From Ascidia mentula (lineage: Eukaryota; Chordata; Ascidiacea; Phlebobranchia; Ascidiidae), in assembly GCA_947561715.1 (NCBI GenBank), contig OX387197.1, forward strand, positions 22,780,266-22,844,265: a stretch of DNA of 64,000 nucleotides. Reading direction: 5' to 3'. The position numbers and the translations under genes were made by a program. Shown here one piece after another: positions 45,861-58,164 of the stretch (the first letter of the stretch is position 1; each line of letters opens with the position of its first letter). A model generated the notes under the pieces. The model had not been told where the DNA came from, ran no database searches, and was given only the letters and a program-made list of their open reading frames with translations.

Positions 45861-47783
45861 CAATGGACGTGCAAACACGCCGACTACATAAACTCACACC
45901 GATGAATAAAATGAGTGGTGTCAATATACGCATTCATTTTTTGGGAAACCTTTGCGCGTATGACGAACATGGAAAGATTCACGGTATTTTGGACGCACTA
46001 AATATAAATCTATCAGCACCATTTGTTCCTATGTTTACAATATTCAGTCGCAGAAGATATTTTCCTGCATTTTTCCACTTTTAAATGCTTCGATTCCCGT
46101 ACACTGCGTTATATTTTTGCTTTATTTTGCAAACAAGGGCAAATTTGGCATCATTTGAATAATTACCCATCATTTATTGTTCACGAACCAGTGGCGACAA
46201 TTATCCTAAAGCAGTATCTGCTTGTTCAGCATGGATCGTTATTGGTGGCAAATGTCAAGACAACTAAAATCTTCAACTACACTTTTGGCAAGATTGCAAA
46301 TCAAGGTAAAGCAAGTCTTTGACCAATCGAATTGTTGAATTTGTTTGCTCAAAACAAAGATTTTATTATCTTTTATTTATATTGCAAAGGACATCCGTAT
46401 TCTTTCTACAACGATGCCATCAGATCTACCACTAGACAGTAACCCTGTTTACATGGCCAAGTCGACTTGAGCATCAAGTCGACTCGTGACCGGGTCACGT
46501 GATTTTCAAATTCGACGCGCGAAAACGACGAATTTACATGGGGCTTTTAAGTCAGCTTAAGTTAAGCTGTCTCGGGCTGACAGGCTGTAAATTCAGACTC
46601 TGTACTAAATAAATTATCAATATTTCTAACCTAGGCATGCAAAGAAAAGTTATTGGCAGTTAGTTTACGCAAATGCTTGCTGCAAATTGGTCCTTGATTA
46701 TAATGTGAGTTTACTTTTCCAGATATAATAGATGATTTAACTAGAAAGCCTGCTGCAACCCATATTTTTTTAATTTCTGATTAAACTAAAAGGCTGCATT
46801 TTCCTGGAATGTGTTCACAACAACACCATGGTAAGAGTATTCAAGTGAAAATTTCATGTTTAGTAGTATTAATTATCTCTGTCCTTCTTCACAGGATCCT
46901 TTTCAGAAGCTGTCTAATCCCGTTATCCCATGTACAATTGAGTGTCAGAAAAGACTGAATGGAATGTTTCATACCAGCCCAATGTTAATTAATTTGAAAC
47001 AAATATACAGAAGATGTGATAGTTACATAATATAAACTTGTGTCAAACAGAAAAGGTTTACATAAGCCTGCTTTTGTATTTTATGGTTGATTGTTGTTCA
47101 CATAATCCTTGCATAAATAAGATGCAGTAGCCTAAATATGAATAAACAACCAGTTTGCATTGACTTGTTATATTATAGCACATCCAGCAGCAAATGAAAA
47201 CAGTTAACACAAGTGCATTCTTCTTTCAAACAAGTGTCAGCATTCCTGCAATGCATTTGTTTCCTTCAGGTCTCCAAAATGCAACTTAGGTCCTCAAAAC
47301 GAATGTTGCTTTTTTGTATCTTGATGCTTGTACAATTCATTTAACACTTGCGCAGTATTTATCAAAATTAACTCCAGTAAGCACATCCTTCTCGCCCCTG
47401 CAGCATAGAGCATAGTTGTACTAGAACTAGTTTATTACTTTTAAGGTTTATTGTAAACAGCAAACCCTCAACGCACAACCTCATAAACAAATTACCTAAT
47501 CCTAACTTCTTCGCGGCACTTGTCGCAACTGGGTTTAAGCTGACTTAATCGCTTAAGCTGTCCCGTAAACCACTCTCCGCGTTAGATCGAAGGCCGAGAC
47601 GGCTTAAGACGCTTGCCTTTTTCTCTTCGCCGAAAACGAGAGAGTCGGATCGGCGAGTCAGCTTCGAAGCCGTCTTAAACCGTCATGTAAACGGGGTTAG
47701 TGATAAACCTCAAACGGTGAACCAAGCAACAAAGGAGTAAGTTTTTTGTTCCAAGTCAGTATTTGGTCTAAACATAGGTGAAT
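45861..47783 (+). pseudogene. Second-family CTLD module, copy 4, split by a transposon
   Basis: Has the unrecognised open frame (45863 to about 46083; SGVNIRIHFLGNL, KIHGILDALNINLSAP) and an open diverged CTLD exon 1 (about 46160-46305) with FIVHEPVAT, LLVANVKTTKIFN and FGKIANQ before GTAAAGC. The exon-2-like part (46389-46440) is interrupted by the 1258-bp element and resumes at 47702 up to a GGTGAATGC donor-like site. The last CTLD cysteines are absent. Confidence 0.55.
46441..47698. mobile_element. 1258-bp non-autonomous DNA transposon
   Basis: Inverted ends AACCCYGTTTACATG (15 bp, one C/T difference) with a perfect AGT target duplication (46438-46440, 47699-47701). Homologous sites without the element near 22352 and 54437 read through, confirming the limits. 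Sub-terminal DNA is rich in GACTTAA and TTAAGC words near both ends and has a GTCGACTTGAGCATCAAGTC palindrome-like repeat at the left. No long reading frame is present, so it would depend on a transposase made elsewhere. The superfamily is uncertain; a three-base duplication allows PIF/Harbinger or CACTA kin. Confidence 0.88.
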
Positions 47784-48645
47784 GCTGACTTTTACATGTT
47801 TTGTTATGTTGTGTTGGTGTAAGTTGCGTCACTGACATAACCAATATAATGTTTTACTGTACAATGCCCTTGTTTAAGTGTCATGTGGATTTTTTGACAC
47901 CATAAGTGGGTGTAAGCTGCGTAACCGGATGAGGCCTGAATCTGTGTGCAGTCGACCAACGCTCGTAAATGCTCCGTAATAAATATTTCTGCTGTGATAA
48001 AATCTTTTGTTTTGCAGTGGGCAAACGCTTGCTCGTATCAATATATTTACTATTCTAATGCTTGTAAGATAATTGTTGTAAAGGATACCTGGTTAAAAAT
48101 AATTCATACATTCAGGACACAAGGCTAGATTTTGACGTCAAATGTTGTAAAGAAGTATCCAAGGCGATATAACAGCAGCTTTACTTATGCTTGTTTATAT
48201 AACCAAGATAGAATAAGTGTTGGATCTGTTGCACTAGCATTTTAGTTCAATAATCGATCCCTATGTTTAAAAGTGTAAATTACAACTACACATATCACAA
48301 CATTGCTTGTGAAAAAATTTTTTTCAAAAAAAAGGAGCAAAAGACGGTCAGCGCTAGTAAAATCTTTATTACAGAAATATTTATTTGGCCTATTGGCATC
48401 TTCAATTTTTCTTGTTGAAATAGAATCAACTATTTAATACAAAAATGCGTACTGCAGTAATGTACATTGTTATACGTCAGGGTAAAAAACAATGTTAAAA
48501 AGAAGCCTTAAAAATTAGTAGGCCTACTAATTACACCGTTACGTAAACACGTTTTGAAGTTTGTATTGGTGTTTAACCTGATGCTAGCTTAATTGATCTT
48601 TGTTACCTACCACTACATACGGTTGTAGGAAATTTTAGTCCCACA
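47784..48645. other. 5' flank of locus E
   Basis: Conserved upstream DNA with AAGTGGGTGTAAGCTGCG and ACCGGATGAGG (about 47902-47940). The TTTACGTCAT part present elsewhere is missing, and the flank joins the second-family module directly. No gene seen. Confidence 0.5.
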
Positions 48646-48868
48646 ATGTTTTTTCAAGCTGTTTTTATTCTGTTGTTGTCCAGTTGTTTCTTCGTCTTTG
48701 GACAAACGTGGCATAAATCTGGTGAGCACGAGTATCTGATGATCTACGATGTTGCAAGTAATCAAGCTGGAGTCGTGGCAGGTTGTGCTTCGAAAAATGC
48801 TGTCTTGGCAAATGTAAAGACAAACAGCATATTTAATTTCCTTGTTGGAAAGATTTCAAATCCAACAG
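48646..48868 (+). pseudogene. Lectin receptor locus E, solitary exon 1
   Basis: An open, correctly sized (223 nt, ending in phase 1) exon 1 encodes MFFQAVFILLLSSCFFVFG followed by QTWHKSGEHEYLMIYDVA and the first CTLD cysteine, ending at CAACAG before GTATATTG. No exon 2 or later exon follows: within about 80 bp the sequence changes to upstream flank of the next locus. A deletion removed exons 2-9, or the exon was left by unequal exchange. It might in principle splice to exon 2 of gene F 1.4 kb downstream, since phases match. Confidence 0.8.
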
Positions 48869-49185
48869 GTATATTGCTGTAAAAAACTTGTTATTCTTTG
48901 CCCGTGCACTTGTACTGTCATAATTCAAATCTGGCAGGTTACCTTATGTTATTGAAGTTTGAACACCCTGGGCTACTTGAGATAACGTACAATGCAACAT
49001 TTAGAGAACGTATATTGCGATTACAATACAGTAGATGATATATATATCGCCAAGTAAGAGCTTGTGCACTAAAGTGATCTGTGCAGTGCGGGGCCTTTGT
49101 TACGCGATAGCAAAAACACTATGTTAAGTTCCCCATAAAATGATATGTTTTGTGGTTAGACAGCCCAACAATGTCTATCCACAGT

Positions 49186-49300
49186 TTCATATATTTACGT
49201 CATATCAGTTATAAGTGGGTGTCAGCTGCGTTACCGGATGAGGTCTGTCTCTGTGTGCAGTCGACCAATGCTCGTAATAGTTCCGTATTAAATAATTGTG
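49186..49300 (+). promoter_or_regulatory. Conserved upstream block of gene F
   Basis: ATTTACGTCATATCAG, AAGTGGGTGTCAGCTGCG, TTACCGGATGAGG and GTGTGCAGTCGACCAA, about 700 bp before the start codon of F. A proximal conserved block, CCTGTAAAAGCGTTTCGAAG (about 49890), lies about 70 bp upstream of it. Confidence 0.4.
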
Positions 49301-49978
49301 CTGTGATAAAATGTTCTATTTTGCAGTTGGCAAAGCTTGCTCATATGAATATATGTACTATCCTAATGCTTGTAAGATAATTGTTGTAAAGGATACCTGG
49401 TTGAAAATAATTCAGACATTTAGGACACAAGGCTAGATTTTGACGTCAAACATTGTTAAGAAGTATCCCAGGCGATATAACATGCAGCTTTACTTATGTT
49501 TGTTTATATTACCGAGATAGAATCAGAGTAGGATCTGTTGCATTAGTATTTTAGTTCAATAATTGATCCCTATGTTTAAAGGTGTAAATTACAGTTACAC
49601 ATATCACAACACTGTGTGTGAAAAAAATGTTTAATTTAAATAGTATTTTGGATTATAATGTTGACTTGTCTATCATGGTTGGACGTCAAACCTTTTTACG
49701 TTTAAGCAAGTCACAAATCCTGATATAAATGACATACGATTGTAATTCATTAAACTCAGCTCAATTATAAATATCAATTATTCCGAATCTGGATACAAAC
49801 GTGCTGCAGTAGTGTATATTGTTTTGCGTCAGGTTAATAAAACAAATATTGAAAACGAGCCTTAAAACAAGTAGGACTACTTGCACCGTCCTGTAAAAGC
49901 GTTTCGAAGTTTGTCATATATTGCCGGAAGTGTTTTAACTTAACACTACATGTGGTTGTAGGATATTTTAATCCAACA

Positions 49979-52371
49979 ATGGATTTTCGAGCTGCTATTG
50001 TTTTGTGGTTGATAAATGGTTTCTTCGTCTCTGGACAAACGTGGTATAAATTTGGTGAATACGAGTATGTGATAGTTTACGATGCTGCAAGTAATCATGC
50101 TGAAGCCGTGACTGGTTGCGCTGCCAAAAATGCTCAGTTGGCAAATGTGAAGACAAACAACATATTTAATTTCCTTGTTGGAAAAATTACAAACCCAACA
50201 GGTTCGTTGTTTTAAGAAATTTTTAAATGTTGTCCCTATACTTTTTGCCCGTTTTCAACTGAATTTTGGTAAACATTTTGCTTGAAAAAGAAATAAGTTC
50301 TGTTAATGCTTTCAGGAGTACCATATTCATTTTACATCGGTGCTACGAGAGTATCAATCTCGCACGGTCACGTGTTTCAGTGGACAGATGGAACAAGTGT
50401 TGATGTCAACAGGAATGAGTGGTCCGGTCATGCGGAACCAAGCAACTCTGGAGGAAATGAGGATTGTGTGATAATGGGTTGGATTTATGAACTTGATTCA
50501 ACATTCGGATGGAGAGATGTTCCCTGTTCATATTCATCAAGATATATTTGTCAAAGAAAAATTCTAGGTTATGATTGTTAATTTTAACGACGGCTATCGA
50601 ATATTTTGTTAATTGTTGGAAAACATTCTCTGTGTAATCAAATTATTGCGTAGAATATGTCCAAGTGTGTGTTAAGTGCAAGAAACAGTATATATCTGCT
50701 GAGTTAGGCAAATAATCCAATAAAAACTGTTTACGCCAATGCATGTTTGAGTAACAGTTTCTTCAACGAGCAAATTTGTTTTGACAACGAATAAAGAAAT
50801 AACGCAAACCATTGTTGGTAGGTGCAACAAGGTACACAAGCAATACTATTGAATCCTTTGTTTAATGAAACAATACAAAACTGTAAACAGTGTAGTGTCG
50901 GATAACACTGCTGCCAGTCAGTTGCTTGAACATCAGTAAGCTTATGGCGTCACGATTTACCAACCACCAATTAACCGCACCGTTATCAGTTGTGCAGAAA
51001 CTATTTTAACCACAATTTTTTTTCTTTTTTAGCTACGACAATTATGTCAAACTTACTGACAACCTTGGGCACTTCAAGCAAATTGAAAACTCAAACAACT
51101 GCAGAAACAAACAGGATGCCACGTAAGGGCATATAGTACCAAAAAGACAATTTTGTCTCACATGGTTTCTGGATTGTGTATTTTTATGGTTGAAAGTAGA
51201 ATATGGTTTTAAAAACCTTCTGCAGACAATATTCTGGATTGGATCAAAACCTTAAGGTTTTATACTCTATAGGACCTAACGAGAGCAGTTACAATACCGC
51301 AATCATTAGACTAGTAAATTTGTTGGCTGCTCTCTTATGTTATGAAGCAAAGATAACATAATACCGTAGGGCTTCTATAGGAACGTCAATCAGTTTTTCT
51401 GTATGACTTTTATGTATTAATTCTTTGCATGGCACAATAAAGCATTGTGATGCGAAAGGTAATTGCAAGTCTTTCTGTGCTATATTATATTTAAACTATG
51501 ATTATTGGCAGATACGACCAACGTGAATTTAGCAATGAACACTCAAGGCAAATCAGCAAAAACCCCAACAACTGAACAAACAAGCGTGGGATCGCAAAAA
51601 GGTAAGCAGCATGTGAACATTATGCCGCCACTAACAGCAGTTTGCAAAACTTCAATGTTTAAGATCTACTTTTGATCATACGATCAGGACAAAGTGGACT
51701 TAACTAATCGCTGCTGGCGCTTTAAGAGACAAATAGTTTCAAACGAAAACATTAAAGGTTTTGTGTACTTATTTTGCCAGTGAGTTCCTTGAGTCCATCG
51801 GCCACGACAATGAAAGAAATTGCATCTACAAATGAGATTAATTTCCCGCAGCAACATAACGGACAGAACAACTCAAGTAAGTCAAATACAGTAGTTTCAA
51901 AAACATCCACATGGTTTGTACATGGTATTCGTAGGCGCTACGGTTGTTGTGATCAGTGTATTCCTCGCCTTAGCTTTGCTTTGCAACGTTGTGTGTTTTG
52001 TTGTTATTTGGAAACTGCACAAAAAGTTAAAAACGCCGCCTCTAGAGGGGTAAGTTGTGGTGATGTCAGATATGAGAAAAGTTCTAGTTACACAAACTTT
52101 CTTTCACAGCAATGCAGAATTTGTGACGCGTGCACAAGTTGCTCAAGAGCCAAATGAAACCAACTACGAAATTCCAATCAACGCTCGAACTCAACCGAGA
52201 TACGAAAACACACAAATAGGTATCGTTAAGAACAAAAAACTGTGTTCGCCTAAATGTAAGTTTTGAAAACTCTTAATGTTTAAAAAAGGTGCCAAAGCAG
52301 TGAAAGCAGCTACGTACAGCAACATGGATGCAGAAGGGAAATTGGAACCTGCCTACGGCGCTTTGTCGTAA
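49979..52371 (+). CDS. C-type lectin receptor, gene F, complete
   Basis: Nine exons: 49979-50201, 50316-50567, 50758-50817, 51033-51128, 51512-51601, 51781-51876, 51935-52049, 52110-52219, 52289-52371; 374 residues. It starts MDFRAAIVLWLINGFFVSG (signal peptide); the GTG-initiated extension upstream is ignored. The CTLD has four core cysteines, EPS and WRD. The stalk has TT/ST clusters. The membrane exon reads VFLALALLCNVVCFVVIWK. The tail keeps YEIP, YENT and YSNM, but the last motif is YGAL where the paralogs have YVAL or YVTL. Intron 4 starts GCATAT, a weak GC donor; reading through it would stop after PRKGI. Lengths match gene D exon by exon except exon 2 (252 against 246). Probably a functional type I surface lectin. 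Confidence 0.83.
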
Positions 52372-53574
52372 AAGATAAAATATTTGTTGGTGGTGTTTGA
52401 AAAGACGTGTGTTTAGTTTTGCTTTAAAATATACTGTCACAAACAATGGGTTACATAAGTGAAAATGCAAGTAAAACAGTCAGAATTTAGTCCCGTGTGG
52501 GGGTAGTACGTCATACGATTCAGTCAATCCAGCTGAAAAACGGAAGCGTGTGAAAATTTTGATTCATTTGTAAGTATCATGCATGCAATAAATGCAGAAA
52601 TACAAGGTAGAAAAGCAAGGAAACAGCATGGTGATTGGCATATAGGTGTTCGCATGAAAAATACAATTATGTTGCCGCTTGTAGGAACGTTAACATGGTA
52701 TATACGCCAGACAATCAAAACACAGCACGTTTCCTATTAAGGTATGAGGAAACATGAGCAATTGTTTGGGCGTCGTCCTGTCACGTACGAAATTCCCACG
52801 TGAATTAGGTTGCGTTTAATGTGTTACTATATGTATATCCCAAAATTTTATTGTTAAGTGGTAGCAGGCCTACGTTGCGTCACTGACATACGCAATATAG
52901 TGTTTACTGTTTAATGCCTTTTTGAAAGTGCCGTGTGGAGTTTTTTACACCAATCAATCTAACATCATGGTTATGATGTACCAATTTCCTGCACAGGGTC
53001 ATTAAATAACATTTATGTTTTTCCTTTATATTCTCTGCCATACTAGCTAAGGTATTGCAGTCAAGATTGGATTTTTTTTAATGACGAAGCTTTTCGTTAC
53101 GATTCACCAACCAACAATGTAGGCTTGTAATTAACCGCACCGTTGTCCTCTGAATCTGCAAAACCATGCTCCCGGTAAACACAGAGCTACTGGAGAGAAA
53201 CGTATATTGCAGCGTTTAGAGAACGTATAATGCGATTACAATACAGTAAATGATATATCGCCGTAAGGTAAGGGCCTGCAAAGTAGGGAGATCTGTGCAG
53301 TGCTTAGCCTTTGTCATGCGAGCATGACAAACACAATGTTAAGTTCCCTGAAAAATGACATTTCTTGTGGTTCTACAGCCCAACAATGTCTATCCACAGT
53401 TTCAAATATTTACGTCATATCAGTTATAAGTGGGTGTAAGCTGCGTTACCGGATGAGGTCTGTCTCTGCGTGCAGTCGACCTGTGCTGTTTGAGATATTT
53501 TTTGTTACGGCTCAGTAAAAACAAGAGTCAATTTCAAAAGCCTCATTGACAGTTTAAGTTACATTAGTTTATAA
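52372..53574. other. 3' flank of gene F, duplicated after locus G
   Basis: Nearly identical to 58165-59280 with a constant shift of about 5.79 kb. It contains AATAAA near 52587 and, at 53398-53475, another upstream-type block (TTTACGTCATATCAG, ACCGGATGAGG), so the upstream block is here present without a following exon 1. No gene seen. Confidence 0.6.
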
Positions 53575-54500
53575 ATGCAAACACGCCCACAAGCTCCTAC
53601 CGATGGGTTAAAACAAGTGGTGTCAATATACGCATGTATTTTATGGGAAATCTTTGCGCGTATGACGAACATGGAAAGATTCACGGTACTTTCGACACAC
53701 AAAATATAAATCTATTATCATGATTTGTTCCTATGTTTACAATTTTCAGTCGCAGAAGATATTTTCCTGCATTCTTCCACTTTTTTTCAGTTTTTAATGC
53801 ATTTGGAAACTCAAAACAACGCAGCCAGGGCGTTACGATGCACAACCAAACGTCGAAACGGAGATAGCGTTTGTTGATTTACCGCATCTGGAGTTAAGAA
53901 TAAAGCTGCTAGTTTCATTACAAGTGAAACCATTGTATTTCTCAAGATCTAGATTTCGTGTCCATACGCCCTGTGAGTGGCGGTATTACGTTCTGATTGC
54001 AACTTACCCTTTTCGGACACCACGCTGTTTTCTTCAGTTGTCGCTAATTTTCCTCAATTGTTTAATGTCAAATGCACGTTTGTCGAGGCTGCAAAAAATT
54101 TTAGTGTATTTATTGTGATTCATAGAAACTTGGCATCATTTGTATAATTACCAATCGTTTATTGCTTACGAACCAGTGGCGACTCAACGCTATTGGTGGC
54201 AAATGCCAAGCCAACTAAAATCGTCAACTACACATTGTTAGCAAAATTGCAAATCAAAGTAAAGCAAGTCCTTGACCAATCGAATTATTGAAATTCTTTG
54301 CTCAAAACAACGTTCTTATTCCCTTTTTTGCATTGCAAAGGACATCCGTATTCTTTTTACGACGATGCCACCAGAGCTGATGTGAACACGAACGAGAAAT
54401 AGTTGCAATGACACACGCGTAACCACTAAACAGTGATAAACTTTAAACGGTGAACCAAACAACATTGGAGAAAGTTTTTCGTTCCAAGTCTTCATGTAAT
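53575..54500 (+). pseudogene. Second-family CTLD module, copy 5
   Basis: The most decayed module. The SGVNI-type frame is broken. The LETQNN segment, an inverted receptor exon 5 (54008-54088), a CTLD exon-1 remnant (about 54141-54258) lacking its middle, and an exon-2 remnant (about 54340-54510) remain in the usual order. Confidence 0.5.
54008..54088 (-). pseudogene. Second inverted copy of receptor exon 5
   Basis: On the minus strand, 81 nt resemble exon 5 (ST[N]VHLTLNN, then ATTEENSVVSEK), with acceptor TTTTTTGCAG and a good donor GTAAGT. One in-frame stop lies in the middle. The flanking intron sequence is also inverted, so the whole intron-exon-intron piece was copied in reverse. Confidence 0.75.
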
Positions 54501-54718
54501 CTAAACATGGAAAGTGCCAACTTTTAGATGTTTTAGTATTACGCAATAATTGCATTGTTGTGTGGGTGTAGGCCTAACTTGCGTCACTGACATAACCAAT
54601 ATAGTGTTTGCTGTTTAATGCCCTTTTTACGTTTCATGTGCAGTTTTTGACACCAATCAATTTAACATCATGGAGATAATGTTACAATTTTGTAAGTATC
54701 ATGTATTTAATAAATGTT

Positions 54719-54852
54719 TAAATAATAAATGTTATACAACTCGATAACCTTTATGGTTTTATCGGTGCCCGTGCCATTTCATTTCCTTGTTTTCTGTTCG
54801 TCGCGTAGTTGCTTTTCTCGCAAAAATAAACATGATTTGATTTGATTTGATA
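54719..54852. mobile_element. Short interspersed insertion with GATTT tail
   Basis: About 130 bp interrupts a conserved flank (after TTAATAAATG, resuming at ATACAAGGCA). The insert ends in ATGATTTGATTTGATTTGAT, a short-unit tail like that of many SINEs. A CAATTCAATTCAATTC run at 33090 may be related. Its head shows no clear tRNA or 5S similarity to my eye. Confidence 0.5.
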
Positions 54853-55155
54853 TACAAGGCAAAAAAGCAAGGAAACGGCATGGTGATTGGCATATAGGTG
54901 TCCGCATGTAAAACACAATTATGTTGCCGCGCCTGTAGGAGCTCAAATATTGCCTACGTCTGACAATAGAAATCAAATCACACCACAACTCCTATTAAAA
55001 CTCATTAAGGTATGAGGAAACATGTGCAAATGTTTGGGCGACGACCTGCGTCGTACGAAATCTGCGCAGTGCTTAGCCTTTGTCATGTGAGCATGAAACA
55101 ATAATCTGCGCAGTGCTTAGCCCTGTAAAATGATATTTCTTGTGGTTTTACAGCC

Positions 55156-55340
55156 TGTAACGTATGATATCTATATTATAAAAATCTTGGGGTTGGGATT
55201 ATTGTGCGGTATAGGGTCTTAGAAAAACTGTCTTTGGATGTTGTCGTTGTTATCGAGACTATCGAGATTGATGGACTGTTTCATGAAAACAAACATTCGT
55301 TTCGGATTTGATGACGTACCTTCTTTGACAAAGCATTACA
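55156..55340. mobile_element. Unclassified insertion in an upstream flank
   Basis: About 185 bp between two ACAGCC words (near 55150 and 55341), where other copies read ACAGCCCAACAATG without interruption. The ACAGCC repeat may be a target duplication. No coding or family signal. Confidence 0.45.
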
Positions 55341-55409
55341 CAGCCCAACAATGTCTATCCGCAGTTTTCTGCATTTACATCAGTTATAAGTGGGTGAATT
55401 CCAATACTT

Positions 55410-55744
55410 CCGTTCTCGCGCATGAACAATCACAAATATTACGTCAAACAATAGAAATCAAATCACACCACATTTCCTAATAAGGAATGAGGAAACGTGA
55501 ATACTTGGTAGGGCTATGTACGTAATGAGCGCCCACATAAATATGTGCCCGTATACCACAATGATTAATTACTACTTTATGCAGTTGCTGGCTGCATTTT
55601 TCTCTTTATTTCGCATGTATCGTGTTTGTGTTTCTACTTTAACAACAGATAGGTTTCTCATAACATTATAAATATTCGTATAATAACATATAATTTAAAA
55701 ATATATATATATTGCTTACATAAGATTTTTTTGTTACGGATCCT
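55410..55744. other. AT-rich spacer
   Basis: No gene seen. Includes a run of TA dinucleotides near 55700-55715. Confidence 0.5.
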
Positions 55745-55965
55745 GGACGCAGTATTGGTTTTAGCAATTGCTGCAATGGCGTTTCCACCTTGGTTTACCC
55801 CAGTTGGTTGTACCTAAATGCATAATCAAGTCTGATGCCCAGCTGGTGTCAGCGATTACATAGACACCACAAACTGGATATCTGGTCGTTTTGCGGGCAG
55901 GATTTTCATGCAGTGAACAAAGCTACACTGATGCTTGTTCTGTCGTTCCTATTTAATGTTGTTTG
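55745..55965 (+). mobile_element. Old, diverged hammerhead-element relic
   Basis: Body words align in order with the intact element: GCGTTTCCACCTTGG, GTTGGTTGTACCTAA, GACACCACAAACTGGA, TGGTCGTTTTGCGGG. The ribozyme site is reduced to GCTACACTGATGCTTG with no stem II or GAAA. It lies where exon 1 of locus G should be. A piece of the same body (GTTGCGGGCAGGATTTTC) recurs at about 59828. Confidence 0.6.
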
Positions 55966-56128
55966 TATTTTAGTTGTTTAAAATTGTCATCAAAAAATGT
56001 AAAGTTTTACAAGGTCAAGCTGTTTGTTTGAATCAAGACATAACAAAAATGTAGCATTTTTCGCTTCTAGTGCATGGATCGTGAATGTTCACTTCTCACG
56101 AAGAGCCATTTTTGTCTGGTTTTTCAGG

Positions 56129-58164
56129 AGCACCATTCCATTTTACATCGATGTTACGAGAATACCAACCTCACACAGTCACGCGTTTTAGTGGACAGAT
56201 GGAACAAGTGTTAATGTTGCACAGTGGCATCGTTATAACCCAAACAACTCTGGAGGAAATGAGAATTGTCTGCGCTCTGATAATGGGTTGGATTTATGAA
56301 CTTGATTCAACATTCAGATGGAGAGATGTTCCCTGTTCATATTCATCAAGATATATTTGTCAAAGAAACTCTTCAGGTTATGATTGTTAATTTTAACGAC
56401 CGCTATCGAATATTTTGTTAATTGTTTGAAAACATCCTCTATGTAATCAACTTGCTGTATAGAATATGTCCAGGTGTGAGTTAAATGCAAGAAACAGTAT
56501 TTATCTGCTGAGTTAAGCAATTTATCCATACGCCAATGCATTTTGCGTTACAGCTTCTTCAACAAGCAAACTTGTTACAACAACGAACAAAGAAACGACA
56601 CAAACAGTTGTTGGTAAGTGCAACAATGTACACAAAAATGTGGTAGAATGCTTTTTTCGATAAAACAACATAATTGTAAACAGTGTGGTGTCCGTGTAAA
56701 GTGTTGATTGAACGTCAGTAAGCTTTAAGTCACGATTTAGGCACCAATAATATGCTTGTTATTAGCCATACCCTTGTCCTCTGTGCAGAGACTATTTAAA
56801 CGACACTTTTTTTCTTTTTTTACTACGACAATTGTGTTAAACTCACCGACCACCTTGAGCACTTCAAGCAAACTATAAACTCAAACAAAAACAAACATGA
56901 TACCACATAAGAGCATAGCTTATAGCACTATAAAAACAGTTTTGTCTCACATGGCTTCTGGATTGTGTATTGTTTTGGTTGAAAGTGGAGTATGGTTTCA
57001 AAAACCGTCCACAGACAATATTCTGGATTGGATAAAAACTCGGTTCAGGTTCTATATTGGACCTAATGGGAACAATTGCAATATCGCTATCATTACACAA
57101 GTAATTTGTTGGGTGATCTGTTATGTTTCATGAAGCAAAGATATCAAAATTCCATAGGGTTTAGGCGATGCCGAATGCTTTGATAGAAACGTCAAACAGT
57201 TTTAATGTGGCCTAAAACCACCAATGACTTTTTTGTATTAGTTCACTGCATGGTACAACAAACTGTAACGTATTATGATGCGAAAACTAATTGCAAGTCT
57301 TTCTGCGCTATATTATAATTAAACTATGATTATTGGCAGCCACAACTAACGTCAATGTAGCAACGAGCACTTCAGGCAAATCAGCAAAATCCTCAACAAC
57401 TGAACAAACAAGCGTGGGATCGCAAAAAGGTAAGCAGCATTTAAACATTATGCAGCCACTTACAGTGGTTTGTAAAACTTTAATTTTAATGTTTTCGTTT
57501 GAAATTATTAGTCTCCATATCCGCTAGCAGGGATTATAGTTAAGTTAAAGGTTCTGTATGTTTTTTGCCAGTGAGTTCCTTGAGTTCATCGGCCACAACA
57601 ATGAGAGGAATTCTATCCACAAATGAGATCAATTTCTCGCAGCAACCTAAAGGACAGAATGACTCAAGTAAGTCAAACCCTGCAGTTGCAAAAACATCTA
57701 CATAATTTATGCATGGTATGTTCGTAGGCGCTACCGTTGTTGTGAACGGTGTACTCCTCGCCTTATCTTTGGTTTGCAACGCTGTGTGTTTCGTTGTTAA
57801 TTGGAAACTGCATAAGAACACAAGATCGGTGCCACCAGACGGGTAAGCTGTGATGATGTTTGATATGAGAAATATGCAAGTTACACAAACTTTCTTTCAA
57901 AGCAATGCACAATTTGTGACGCATACACAAGTTGCTCAAGAGCCGAATGAAACCAATTACGAAATTCCAATCAACGCTCGAACTCAACCGAGATACGAAA
58001 ACACACAAACAGGTATCGTTAAGAACAAAAAACTGTGTTCGCTTAAATATAAGTTTTATTAACTCTTAATGTTTAAAAAAGGTGCCGAAGCAGTGAAAGC
58101 AGCTACTTACAGCAACATGGATGCAGAAGGGAAATTGGAACCTGCCTACGTCGCTTTGTCGTAA
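56129..58164 (+). pseudogene. Lectin receptor locus G, lacks exon 1
   Basis: Exon 2 (56129 to about 56375) has lost a base near its start and carries a stop where the paralogs read FQW; its NPNNSGG replaces EPNNSGG. Exon 3 (56554-56613) is open. Exon 4 (about 56822-56910) has no acceptor. Exons 5-9 (57340-57429, 57572-57667, 57728-57842, 57903-58012, 58082-58164) are all open with good sites and would encode stalk, span and a tail with YEIP, YENT, YSNM and YVAL. Exon 1 is absent. The 3' half is almost the same as gene F at a shift of 5793 bp. It cannot make a receptor alone, though its 3' exons are phase-compatible with upstream exons. Confidence 0.82.
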
